Source: Actinomadura livida (GTDB lineage Bacteria > Actinomycetota > Actinomycetes > Streptosporangiales > Streptosporangiaceae). Taken from it: a DNA stretch of 51,065 bases. Location of the stretch: contig NZ_BMRO01000010.1 in assembly GCF_014648675.1 (NCBI RefSeq), forward strand, positions 151,192 to 202,256. The letters run 5' to 3'. Made by a program: the position numbers and the translations under genes. The notes beneath the pieces are model-generated. The model had not been told where the DNA came from and did not search any database. It saw only the letters and a list, made by a program, of their open reading frames with translations. Of this stretch, positions 1 through 7,281 are shown piece by piece (positions within the stretch are counted from its first letter, which is position 1; every line of letters starts with the position of its first letter).

Positions 1-81
1 GGCCGTGCGACCGTCCCTGGAGTCGTGCCACGCGAACGGCGCGCATTCGCGTAACACAGGGACACCTGACCGCTACATCGC

Positions 82-117
82 AGGTCACACGACTTCTAGG
101 CGGTGACTTAGGTCACA
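82..117. promoter_or_regulatory. Direct and inverted repeats upstream of the first kinase gene
   Basis: The octamer AGGTCACA occurs at 82-89 and again at 110-117. The second copy lies in an inverted repeat, GTGAC-TTAG-GTCAC, at 103-116. The stretch from 1 to 239 has no convincing gene and is the likely promoter region of the kinase gene starting at 240. Regulator-site identity is inference only. Confidence 0.3.
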
Positions 118-239
118 TTTGCGGATCGGGGCCTGATCCGGTCCGCGCGGCCCGCCGGGAAACGCCCCGTCCCGTCGGCACCGGGCCGCGCGCGGTGAGA
201 TCATGCCCGGCATGGACGCACGATCGGACGGCCGCTGAC

Positions 240-1844
240 GTGGAGCCCCTACGCCCCGAGGACCCCGCCGGAATCGGCGGATACCCGCTGATCGCCCGGA
301 TCGGCGCGGGCGGCATGGGCCAGGTCTACCTGGGCCTCACCGGCGCCGGCCGGCACATCGCGCTCAAGGTGATCCGCGAGGACTTCGACGGCCCGCAGGC
401 GCTCGCCCGCTTCCGCCGCGAGGTCGCCACCGTCGAGCGGGTGCGCAGCCGGTTCGCCGCCGCGATGGTCGGCGCCGGGCTGGACGCGCCGCCGTACTGG
501 CTGGCGACCGAGTACGTCCCGGGCCCGACGCTCCGCCAGGCCGTCGCCGAGCACGGGCCGCTGCCGCCGGACACCTGCCTGCGGCTGCTCGCCGCGCTGG
601 CCCAGGGCCTGCTGGAGATCCACGGGCAGGGCGTGCAGCACCGCGACCTCAAGCCGGGCAACGTGATCCTCGCCCCGGACGGGCCCCGGCTGATCGACTT
701 CGGCATCGCCCGCGGCGAGGGCCAGACGCAGATCACCCAGACCGGCATGTGGAACGGCACCCCCGGGTACGTCGCGCCGGAGGTCGTCCGCGAGCAGGAG
801 CCCGTGCCGGCCTCGGACGTGTTCTCCCTCGCCGGGACCATCGCCTACGCCGCCACGGGGCGCCCGCCGTTCGGCGGCGGCCGCATCGAGGCCATCATCC
901 ACCGCACGCTCGACGGCGAGATCGACCTCGACGGCGTCGACGCCCGCGTCGCCGAGCTCGTCCGGCTCTGCGCCGCGAAGGAGCCCGCCTCCCGGGTCCG
1001 GCTGGAGCGGCTGATCGAGCTGGCCGCGTCCCCGGCCGGGCTCGCCGGCGACCCCGCCTACCTGCGGGTCGCGGGGACCTCTCGGCCGGTGCCCGCCAGC
1101 GTCCCGGACGCCGTCGCGTCCGGCCTCGTCCCCGCCGAGCGCACCACGACGAGCGCGCCTGGCGGCACGGGCCTGCGTTCGCGTGCCGCCGTCATCGCGG
1201 CGGTCGCCGGGGTGGCCGCCGTCGTCCTGGGCAGTGCGTTCGTCGCGCGGTCCGTCCTGACGGGCGACGACGGCGGGCGGGGCGCGAACACGGCCCAGAG
1301 CGGACCGGCGGCGAACGGACCGGCGGCGAACGGGGCGGGGACGGGCGGCGGCGCCACGGCCCCGGTGGACGCGCCCACGCGGACTCCCGGCCCCGACGGC
1401 CGCCCGCCCGACGACATCCTCGTGAAGCAGCCCACCGCTGACTTCCGCGAAGTGGAGTTCTCCCCGGACGACCTCACCTGCCTGCCCGCGGTCAGACCCG
1501 AGGACGACGCGCTGTCCGGCCAGCTGCAGGTCTCGGCGCCGCGGCAGCCTTACAGCGGCGCCACCGTCGAGTTCGGCATGCGCTTCAAGTACGAGACGCC
1601 GTCCCGCTACTACGTGGCGGCCCAGATCCGCCCGCCGGGGCCGCACGGCAGCGCCGGGCCCGGATGGGTCAACAGCAAGCCCCGCCTGTACCCGGGGGAC
1701 ACCGGGCTGGACCTCACCTTCCCGAACGACTTCGAGGGGTCCTCAGGGCCCCTGTCCTCGGGCGTGTGGACCGTCGTCTGGCTGCACGTCCACCCCAACG
1801 GGGACGCCTTCTACATCGGCTGCGACGGGTTCACGGTCGCGTAG
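240..1844 (+). CDS. Transmembrane serine/threonine protein kinase (PknB-like)
   Basis: A 534-residue Hanks-type kinase that should phosphorylate proteins on Ser/Thr from the inner face of the membrane. Visible motifs are the glycine loop GAGGMGQV (about 22-29), the ATP-binding Lys43 in ALKV, the catalytic HRD at 134-136 followed by LKPGN, the DFG Asp at 153, and the activation segment ending GTPGYVAPE. A low-complexity linker leads to one membrane helix at about 314-336. Beyond an Ala/Gly/Pro-rich stalk is an outer domain of about 140 residues that may sense an extracellular signal; it matches no domain I recognise. GTG 240 is chosen because the usual family N-terminus starts there; GTG 195 is in frame and possible. 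The gene converges on the thiolase-like gene with a 3-bp gap. It is separate from the kinase trio near 20-25 kb. Confidence 0.9.
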   Translation: MEPLRPEDPAGIGGYPLIARIGAGGMGQVYLGLTGAGRHIALKVIREDFDGPQALARFRREVATVERVRSRFAAAMVGAGLDAPPYWLATEYVPGPTLRQAVAEHGPLPPDTCLRLLAALAQGLLEIHGQGVQHRDLKPGNVILAPDGPRLIDFGIARGEGQTQITQTGMWNGTPGYVAPEVVREQEPVPASDVFSLAGTIAYAATGRPPFGGGRIEAIIHRTLDGEIDLDGVDARVAELVRLCAAKEPASRVRLERLIELAASPAGLAGDPAYLRVAGTSRPVPASVPDAVASGLVPAERTTTSAPGGTGLRSRAAVIAAVAGVAAVVLGSAFVARSVLTGDDGGRGANTAQSGPAANGPAANGAGTGGGATAPVDAPTRTPGPDGRPPDDILVKQPTADFREVEFSPDDLTCLPAVRPEDDALSGQLQVSAPRQPYSGATVEFGMRFKYETPSRYYVAAQIRPPGPHGSAGPGWVNSKPRLYPGDTGLDLTFPNDFEGSSGPLSSGVWTVVWLHVHPNGDAFYIGCDGFTVA

Positions 1845-1847
1845 TGG

Positions 1848-3038
1848 CTAGCGGACGGCGATGACCGCCGAGCCGTGGCCGAACAGGCCCTGGTTCACCG
1901 CGATGCCCGCGCGCGCGTCCTCGACCTGGCGTCCCTCGGCCTGGCCGCGGAGCTGCCATGTCAGCTCGCAGACCTGCGCGATGGCCTGCGCCGGGATCGC
2001 CTCCCCGAAGCTCGCGAGGCCGCCGCTCGGGTTGACGGGGACGCGCCCGCCGAGCGCGGTGGCGCCGGAGCGGAGCAGCTCCTCGGCGCCGCCCGGCTCG
2101 CACAGGCCGATGTCCTCGTACCAGTCCAGTTCGAGGGCCGTGGACAGGTCGTAGACCTCGGCGAGCGACAGGTCCTCCGGCCCGATCCCCGCCTCCTCGT
2201 AGGCGGCGTGCGCGATCGCGGACCGGAACGGCCGCTCCGGCTCATCGGCCGTCATCGCCGAGTCGGTCGCGAAGTCGGGCAGGTCGAGAACCGTCTTGGG
2301 GAACGTCGGCGTCACCGTGGACAGGCCCGGGATGCGCACCGGATCGGCGATGCCGTGCCGCCGCGCGAAGTCCATCGAGGTCAGCACCAGCGCCGCGCCG
2401 CCGTCGCTGGTGGCGCAGATGTCCAGCAGCCGCAGCGGGTCGGCGACCACGGCGGACTCGCGGACGTCCTCCAGCGTCACCTCCTTGCGGTACCGGGCGT
2501 TCGGGTTCGCCAGCCCGTGCCGCGCGTTCTTCACCTTCACCGCGGCGAAGTCGTCCAGCGTCGCGCCGTGCACGGCCATCCGGCGGCGCGCGTAGAGCGC
2601 GAAGTAGATCGGGTTCGTGGCGCCGAGCAGCCGGAACCGCAGCCAGTCCGGGTCGTCCGGACGGTCGCCGCCGACGGGCTTGAAGAAGCCCTTCGGCGCG
2701 GCGTCGGCGCCCACGACCAGCGCCACATCGCACAGGCCCGCGAGGATCCGCGCGCGTGCGTTGTCGATGGCCTGCGCCCCGGAGGCGCAGGCGGCGTACG
2801 AACTGGACACCCGCGCGCCCGACCAGCCGAGCGCCTGCGCGAACGTCGCCCCGGCGATGAACCCCGGGTACCCGTTGCGGATGGTGTCCGCGCCCGCCAC
2901 GTACTGCACGTCCGTCCACGCGAGCCCGGCATCGGCCAGCGCCGCCCGCGCGGCCGCCAGCCCGTACTCGACGAAGTTCCGCCCCCACTTGCCCCACGGG
3001 TGCATCCCCGCACCCAGCACAGCGATCTCTCTGCTCAT
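1848..3038 (-). CDS. Thiolase-fold lipid-transfer/acetyl-CoA acetyltransferase-like protein
   Basis: A 396-residue thiolase-superfamily protein of the SCP-x/lipid-transfer branch, expected to act on an acyl-CoA in fatty-acid or steroid side-chain breakdown. The nucleophile Cys84 is present in the Ser-rich YAACASGAQA segment. The usual GHPxG histidine motif is replaced by GEAIP in NPSGGLASFGEAIP, and the C-terminal CxG motif is replaced by an NQGLFGHGS segment. Such losses are known in Ltp2-type enzymes, which pair with a DUF35 protein and act as aldolases. The gene lies 14 bp downstream of a DUF35 gene on the same strand, which fits that pairing. ATG 3038 gives the standard N-terminus (MSREIAVLGAGMHPWG). 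The exact reaction is not settled by the sequence. Confidence 0.85.
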   Translation of the reverse strand: MSREIAVLGAGMHPWGKWGRNFVEYGLAAARAALADAGLAWTDVQYVAGADTIRNGYPGFIAGATFAQALGWSGARVSSSYAACASGAQAIDNARARILAGLCDVALVVGADAAPKGFFKPVGGDRPDDPDWLRFRLLGATNPIYFALYARRRMAVHGATLDDFAAVKVKNARHGLANPNARYRKEVTLEDVRESAVVADPLRLLDICATSDGGAALVLTSMDFARRHGIADPVRIPGLSTVTPTFPKTVLDLPDFATDSAMTADEPERPFRSAIAHAAYEEAGIGPEDLSLAEVYDLSTALELDWYEDIGLCEPGGAEELLRSGATALGGRVPVNPSGGLASFGEAIPAQAIAQVCELTWQLRGQAEGRQVEDARAGIAVNQGLFGHGSAVIAVR

Positions 3039-3052
3039 TCGGCCGACGCTGC

Positions 3053-3502
3053 TCACTGGACGGGCCTCCACATCCAGACGGTGTACTCGGCTTCGTCGTC
3101 CTCGTAGAGGGTGCCTTCGGTCAGCTCGACCTCCATGCCGACGGCGAGGTCGTCGACGGTGTGGCCGGGGGCGACCTGGCCGAGGACGACCATGCGCTCG
3201 GCCTCCAGTTCGACCGCCGCGACGGTGTAGGGCACGAACGGGTCGGGCGAGACGTACGGGGGCGGCGGCTTGTAGCGGGAGTCGGCGTAGGACCAGACGC
3301 GGCCGCGGGAGGAGAGCGCGTAGGGCTCGAGTTCGGAGCCGTCCTTCGGGCCCGTGCAGCGGGGGTTGCGGCAGGCGAGCTCGTTGCGCGGGAAGTACGG
3401 CGTCCCGCAGGACGCGCAGCGGGTGCCCAGCAGCCGTACGCCGCCGTCCTCGGTGGTGAACCACCCTTCGACGGCCGGACGACGTTCCTTGGTCGTGGTC
3501 AC
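3053..3502 (-). CDS. Zn-ribbon/OB-fold DUF35 protein, partner of the thiolase-like enzyme
   Basis: A 149-residue protein with an N-terminal zinc ribbon, Cys29-x2-Cys32 and Cys44-x4-Cys49, followed by a beta-rich OB-fold half (PYTVAAVELE, MVVLGQV, VGMEVELTEG). This is the layout of DUF35/OB-fold acyl-CoA-associated proteins. In known cases they form a complex with a thiolase-fold partner and help bind the CoA substrate, as in Ltp2-ChsH2 of mycobacterial steroid degradation. It is the first gene of a two-gene minus-strand operon with the thiolase-like gene. The reverse-strand sequence just upstream of ATG 3502 carries GAGGAG as a ribosome site. Confidence 0.85.
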   Translation of the reverse strand: MTTTKERRPAVEGWFTTEDGGVRLLGTRCASCGTPYFPRNELACRNPRCTGPKDGSELEPYALSSRGRVWSYADSRYKPPPPYVSPDPFVPYTVAAVELEAERMVVLGQVAPGHTVDDLAVGMEVELTEGTLYEDDEAEYTVWMWRPVQ

Positions 3503-3544
3503 GCGGCTCCTCCCTCATCCGGTACCGGCGCAGCGTAACAAGCA

Positions 3545-3554
3545 AACGATCGTT
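3545..3554. promoter_or_regulatory. Palindrome in the DUF35-SDR intergenic region
   Basis: AACGATCGTT is a perfect 10-bp palindrome lying 43 bp upstream of the DUF35 start codon. Its shape and place suit an operator for the DUF35-thiolase operon, most simply a TetR-family site. No TetR gene lies in the window. Confidence 0.35.
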
Positions 3555-3602
3555 AGAAAGGAGGCTGTCCGGTGAGCGGGACGGACGTCCCGCCCCCAGG
3601 TA

Positions 3603-3631
3603 ACTGACTCGTCAGTCACTTCCTGTACAGT
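3603..3631 (+). promoter_or_regulatory. Candidate promoter and overlapping operator of the SDR gene
   Basis: ACTGAC-TC-GTCAGT (3603-3616) is a 14-bp inverted repeat of TetR-operator type. It overlaps a -35-like CTGACT (3604-3609), which is followed after 16 bp by a -10-like TACAGT (3626-3631). Binding at the repeat would block the promoter of the SDR-F420 oxidoreductase pair. The palindrome is seen directly; promoter and regulator are inferred. Confidence 0.45.
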
Positions 3632-3690
3632 GAGCCGAGGCGGATTCTGCTCGGCGGCTCACAGGGTGCGAGAAGGTAGGGAGAGTGCGG

Positions 3691-4458
3691 ATGCGGACGG
3701 GACTCGAAGGGAAGACGGCCCTGGTCACCGGGGCCTCCCGCGGGATCGGGAAGGCGATCGCCACCGCCTTCGCCGCCGAGGGGGCCAACGTGGTGATCTC
3801 CTCGCGCAAGCAGGAGGCGCTGGACGAGGTCGCCAAGGAGATCACTGCCGCGCACCCGGACGCGCGAGTGCTCGCCAAGGCCGCCCACGTGGGCCGCGCC
3901 GAGGAGGCCGCCGCCTGCGTCGACGCCGCCGTCGCCGAGTTCGGCGGCCTGGACATCCTGGTCAACAACGCCGGGACCAACCCCTACTACGGCCCGATGG
4001 CCGACATCGAGCCGGCCGCCGCCGCCAAGACCGTCGAGGTCAACCAGTTCGCGGTCGTCCAGTGGACCCAGCTCGCGCTGAAGGCGTCGCTGGCCGAGCG
4101 CGGCGGCGCCGTCGTCAACATCGCGTCCGTCGGCGGGATGATCACCGAGCACGGCATCGGGTACTACAACGCCACCAAGGCCGCCGTGATCCACCTGACC
4201 CGCCAGTTCGCGATGGAGCTGGCGCCGAAGGTCCGGGTCAACTGCATCGCGCCGGGCCTGGTGAAGACGCACCTCGCCCGCGCCCTGTGGGAGCCCCACG
4301 AGGCGGAGATCAGCAAGCACACGCCGCTCGGCCGCCTCGGCGAGCCCGAGGACATCGCGAACGCGGCGGTGTTCCTGGTCGGCGACACGTCGTCCTGGAT
4401 GACCGGGCAGACCATGGTCGTGGACGGCGGCGCCACCATCCGCGCCTCGCTCGCCTGA
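3691..4458 (+). CDS. Short-chain dehydrogenase/reductase
   Basis: A 255-residue classical SDR, expected to oxidise or reduce an alcohol/ketone with NAD(P)(H) in the cytoplasm. The cofactor loop TGASRGIG is at 13-20, the NNAG motif is near residue 90, and the catalytic Ser precedes Tyr159-x3-Lys163 in YYNATK. The C-terminus has the usual substrate-loop PG motif (IAPGLVKT) and a DGG end. ATG 3691 is preferred over in-frame GTG 3685 because AGGTAGGGAG ends about 7 bp upstream of it. It starts a probable operon with the F420-type oxidoreductase 10 bp downstream. It lies divergent from the DUF35-thiolase pair, so a role in the same acyl-CoA/steroid-like pathway is likely. Substrate unknown. Confidence 0.9.
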   Translation: MRTGLEGKTALVTGASRGIGKAIATAFAAEGANVVISSRKQEALDEVAKEITAAHPDARVLAKAAHVGRAEEAAACVDAAVAEFGGLDILVNNAGTNPYYGPMADIEPAAAAKTVEVNQFAVVQWTQLALKASLAERGGAVVNIASVGGMITEHGIGYYNATKAAVIHLTRQFAMELAPKVRVNCIAPGLVKTHLARALWEPHEAEISKHTPLGRLGEPEDIANAAVFLVGDTSSWMTGQTMVVDGGATIRASLA

Positions 4459-4468
4459 GGAGACGAGA

Positions 4469-5428
4469 ATGTCACGCTGGGGACTGACGATTCCGATGAC
4501 CGGGCTTCCGCTCGGCGAGCTGCGCGAGATCGTCGCGGAGCTCCCGGGGCTCGGCTACACCGACGCCTGGTCCGCCGAGACCAACGGCACCGACGCGTTC
4601 ACCCCGCTCGCGCTCGCCTCGCAGTGGGCCCCCGAGCTGCGGCTCGGCCCGGCGATCGTGCCGGTCTACACGCGCGGGCCCGCGCTGCTGGCGCAGCAGG
4701 CCGCGACGCTCGCCGGCCTCGCGCCCGGACGGTTCGTGCTGGGCATCGGCACCTCGTCCGACACGATCGTGCAGCGCTGGAACGGCATCCCGTTCGAGGA
4801 GCCCTACAAGCGCACCCGTGACACGCTGCGCTTCCTCCGCAGGGCCCTCGCCGGCGAGAAGGTCAAGGAGGAGTACGAGACCTTCGCCGTCAACGGCTTC
4901 AAGCTGGACAACGCGCCCGCGACGCCGCCGCCGATCGTGCTGGCCGCGCTGCGTCCCGGCATGTTGCGGCTCGCCGCCCGCGAGGCCGACGGCGCGATCA
5001 CCAACTGGCTCGCGCCGAAGGACGTCCGGACGGTGCGCGGCGTGGTCGGCGACGAGACCGAGCTGATCGCGCGGCTGTTCGTCTGCCCGACCGGCGACGC
5101 CGCGGAGGCCCGCGCCATCGGCCGCTGGATGATCGCCGCGTACATGACGGTCCCCGTCTACCGGGCGTTCCACGAGTGGCTCGGACGCGGCGAGGCGCTG
5201 CGCCCGATGAACGAGGCGTGGGCCGCCGGCGACCGCAAGAAGGCGCTGGAGGTCATCCCCGACGAGGTCGTCGACGACCTGATCGTGCACGGCACGCCCG
5301 ATCAGTGCCGCGCCCGCGTCCGCGAGTACGCGGACAGCGGCCTCACCACGCCCATCCTCGCCGTGGTCCCGGGCGGCGGTCTCTCCCCGCAGGAGGCGGT
5401 GCGGGCCCTCGCCCCGAACGCCGGCTGA
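4469..5428 (+). CDS. LLM-class F420-dependent oxidoreductase
   Basis: A 319-residue bacterial-luciferase-like TIM barrel of the F420-dependent group (TIGR03617-like). Typical features are the N-terminal strand MSRWGLTIPM, a GYTDAWSAET segment, the conserved LAPGRFVLGIGTSS strand-loop, and a late PDQCRARVREYADSGLTTPIL segment. Such enzymes carry hydride from reduced F420 to small organic substrates or the reverse. GAGGAGACGAG directly before ATG 4469 is a good ribosome site. The gene follows the SDR by 10 bp. A GC-rich hairpin closes the transcript at 5440-5464. The family assignment is secure; the substrate is not. Confidence 0.87.
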   Translation: MSRWGLTIPMTGLPLGELREIVAELPGLGYTDAWSAETNGTDAFTPLALASQWAPELRLGPAIVPVYTRGPALLAQQAATLAGLAPGRFVLGIGTSSDTIVQRWNGIPFEEPYKRTRDTLRFLRRALAGEKVKEEYETFAVNGFKLDNAPATPPPIVLAALRPGMLRLAAREADGAITNWLAPKDVRTVRGVVGDETELIARLFVCPTGDAAEARAIGRWMIAAYMTVPVYRAFHEWLGRGEALRPMNEAWAAGDRKKALEVIPDEVVDDLIVHGTPDQCRARVREYADSGLTTPILAVVPGGGLSPQEAVRALAPNAG

Positions 5429-5439
5429 CGCCCGGCCGG

Positions 5440-5464
5440 GCACCGGCCGGCGCCCGGCCGGTGC
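5440..5464 (+). terminator. Hairpin terminator after the SDR-F420 oxidoreductase operon
   Basis: GCACCGGCCGG (5440-5450) pairs perfectly with CCGGCCGGTGC (5454-5464) around a 3-nt loop, 12 bp after the stop codon. There is no U-tract, as is common in high-GC actinobacteria. Confidence 0.6.
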
Positions 5465-5570
5465 TCGCCGAGCGAGATCGCGCGGTCACGTCCCGATGTT
5501 TACGGCCGTCCGGATCGGGGAGGGTGGGGCAGATCCGAAGCGAGAGAGACAGAGACGTGAGGAGCTGATC

Positions 5571-5870
5571 GTGCTCACGCTGACCAGCGGTGCCGTCCAG
5601 GTCATCCGTACCGTGACCGCCAACCCGGAGCTTCCGCCGGAGACCGGTATCCGCATCGAGTCCGGGCTCGACGGCTCGGACGCCCTCCGGCTCTCGGTGG
5701 CCCCGGCCCCCGAAGCGGGCGACCAGGTCGTCGAGGAGGAGGGCGCGAAGGTGTACCTGGAGCCGAGCGTCGCGGAGATGCTGGACGACAAGACCCTGGA
5801 CGCCCAGGTCGACCCTCAGGGCGACGTGGCGTTCACCATCGCGGAGGGGTCCGGAGGGATCCCCACCTAG
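5571..5870 (+). CDS. HesB/IscA-like fold protein lacking cysteines
   Basis: A 99-residue protein resembling the A-type Fe-S carrier fold (VLTLTSGAVQVIRTV start, IRIESG and LRLSVAP strands, VYLEPSVAEMLDDKTLDAQ segment). It contains no cysteine at all, so it cannot bind an Fe-S cluster through the three Cys of true IscA/HesB. Actinobacterial relatives are usually labelled HesB-like or adhesin. GTG 5571 follows GAGGAG with good spacing; a longer frame back to 5496 has no such site. It is a single-gene unit between two hairpins (5440-5464 and 5884-5929). Role unknown. Confidence 0.75.
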   Translation: MLTLTSGAVQVIRTVTANPELPPETGIRIESGLDGSDALRLSVAPAPEAGDQVVEEEGAKVYLEPSVAEMLDDKTLDAQVDPQGDVAFTIAEGSGGIPT

Positions 5871-5883
5871 ACCTGTGCAGTGC

Positions 5884-5929
5884 CCGCGGAGCCGTCGCGC
5901 CGACCCCGGTCGGTGCGACGGCTCCGCGG
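5884..5929. terminator. Bidirectional terminator
   Basis: CCGCGGAGCCGTCGC (5884-5898) pairs perfectly with GCGACGGCTCCGCGG (5915-5929). The loop holds a second short stem, CGACC/GGTCG (5901-5912). It lies between converging genes ending at 5870 (+) and 5942 (-) and can serve both. Confidence 0.75.
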
Positions 5930-5941
5930 CATTCGCGGACT

Positions 5942-6166
5942 TCAGCCCATGGCGCCCACCACCGCCACCACCGCGAACACGAACGCGGCGGTAGTGAGGA
6001 TCATGAAAGCGGCGATGACCGCGCAGGCAAGCCCGCGCGGCTGATCACGCCAGTTCGCAATGCGGTCGCGCACCAGCCGGTCCAGTTCTTCCCGGGACGG
6101 CCGTCCCGCGTCCGGGGGGTCGGGCGAAGGCGGGGTCGTCACGGTCGCCCAGTCTTTCAGAATCAT
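5942..6166 (-). CDS. Small single-pass membrane protein
   Basis: A 74-residue protein with a Pro/Asp-rich cytoplasmic head, a charged stretch (SREELDRLVRDRIANWRDQP), and one long hydrophobic helix at the C-terminus (about 49-73). ATG 6166 has AAAGG a few bases upstream; GTG at residue 9 is possible. It starts 14 bp after the stop of the lipocalin-like gene and is probably co-transcribed. A short repeat, TTTCAGAATCA, occurs at 6155-6165 and 6173-6183, across the junction of the two genes. No family recognised. Confidence 0.55.
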   Translation of the reverse strand: MILKDWATVTTPPSPDPPDAGRPSREELDRLVRDRIANWRDQPRGLACAVIAAFMILTTAAFVFAVVAVVGAMG

Positions 6167-6180
6167 CCGGCCTTTCAGAA

Positions 6181-7281
6181 TCACGCGGTGAAAGAGGGGT
6201 GGGGGCCGAGGGCCCAGTACTCGTAGAGGCCGTAACCCGTCGTGACCTCCGTCGGCTGCGCGCCGTCCAGGTACTCGTACCGCCCGACCGCGTCGACGAG
6301 GCCCCACATGCGGGCGGCGTCGTCGGGCTTCCGCGTGTCGTAGGTGACGCCCTGGACCTTGATGTCGGGGCCCTGGTACATGCCGTGCTTCCAGTCCGGC
6401 TCCAGCCCGTACCCGGTGCCGACCATCAGATGGACGGGCAGGATCGGCGTCGCGCGGACCTCGAACGCCGCCGCGCCGGGCGGCGCGAACCGGAGCGTGG
6501 CGCTGACGACGTCGCGGGTGCCCTCGGCGTAGACCGGGAGGTACTCGGGACGGCCCAGGTACTCGGGTTCGCGGTCCGGCCAGACCCGTGTGGCCTCCTC
6601 CAGGACCCGGCGCCCCTTCTCGTCCTCTTGGACGATGCAGAGGATCGAGTGGTCCTCGAACTGCATCGGCGTGTACAGCCAGTAGAACGTGCCCGCGTTG
6701 TTGATCTGGATCCCGGGCGGCTCTGGCTCGCCCACGGGACGGATGCCCCAGGAGCGGTCCCGGGAGCCCCACCAGTGGTCGGGCGTGGCCTCGATGGTCT
6801 CGCCGTCGATGGTGATGGTGCCGGTCCAGCGGCCGGTCTGCGCGAGCCGCCGCGAGTCGAACATGACCCGTTCCTGCCAGCGCAGGTAGTGCGGGGGCTC
6901 CAGCGTGGCGGGGATCGTCCCCTCCCAGGTCATGTCGAACGCCAGGCCGTGCTCGTTCTCGTCCAGGACGACCCTGAGCCGCTTCAGCCCCTCGATCACC
7001 TCCACTCGGAACGGCCCGACCGTGGTGTCCATGCGGTCGGCGCCCAGCTCGCGCGAGGCCCGGACGACCTTGTGCACCGGCCCGTGCCGCACGACCGCGA
7101 ACGCGTCCATGACCCCGAGGTTCGGGTACTGCCCGATCCCGATGATCAGCATCAGCTCGTCGGAGCAGGGGTGGGCGTTGAAGTAGTACCGGTCGTAGAA
7201 GTTTCGGTCGGACGTCGTGACGTGCCGCATCACCTCGGGTGCCTGGTGGATCGGGTAATCGTCGAGCGGCGAGAGCGTCAC
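6181..7281 (-). CDS. AttH/CrtC-like (lipocalin-type) protein
   Basis: A 366-residue, mainly beta protein rich in Trp, Tyr and paired aromatic positions. A HWWGSRDRSWGIRP segment sits near the middle, typical of the carotenoid 1,2-hydratase/AttH-like double-calycin group (DUF7064/7065). Members often sit in fatty-acid or steroid catabolic loci and may bind or hydrate a lipid. The function is not established. GTG 7281 overlaps the stop of the upstream kinase-like gene (GTGA), indicating translational coupling. This is the second gene of an operon controlled from the region around 8380-8416. Confidence 0.65.
   Translation of the reverse strand: MTLSPLDDYPIHQAPEVMRHVTTSDRNFYDRYYFNAHPCSDELMLIIGIGQYPNLGVMDAFAVVRHGPVHKVVRASRELGADRMDTTVGPFRVEVIEGLKRLRVVLDENEHGLAFDMTWEGTIPATLEPPHYLRWQERVMFDSRRLAQTGRWTGTITIDGETIEATPDHWWGSRDRSWGIRPVGEPEPPGIQINNAGTFYWLYTPMQFEDHSILCIVQEDEKGRRVLEEATRVWPDREPEYLGRPEYLPVYAEGTRDVVSATLRFAPPGAAAFEVRATPILPVHLMVGTGYGLEPDWKHGMYQGPDIKVQGVTYDTRKPDDAARMWGLVDAVGRYEYLDGAQPTEVTTGYGLYEYWALGPHPSFTA

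Noticed and set aside
249..1646. Long minus-strand ORF opposite the first kinase
   Set aside because: It is Arg/Gly/Ala-rich with no domain, a usual reverse-strand shadow in GC-rich DNA; the plus strand has all kinase motifs.
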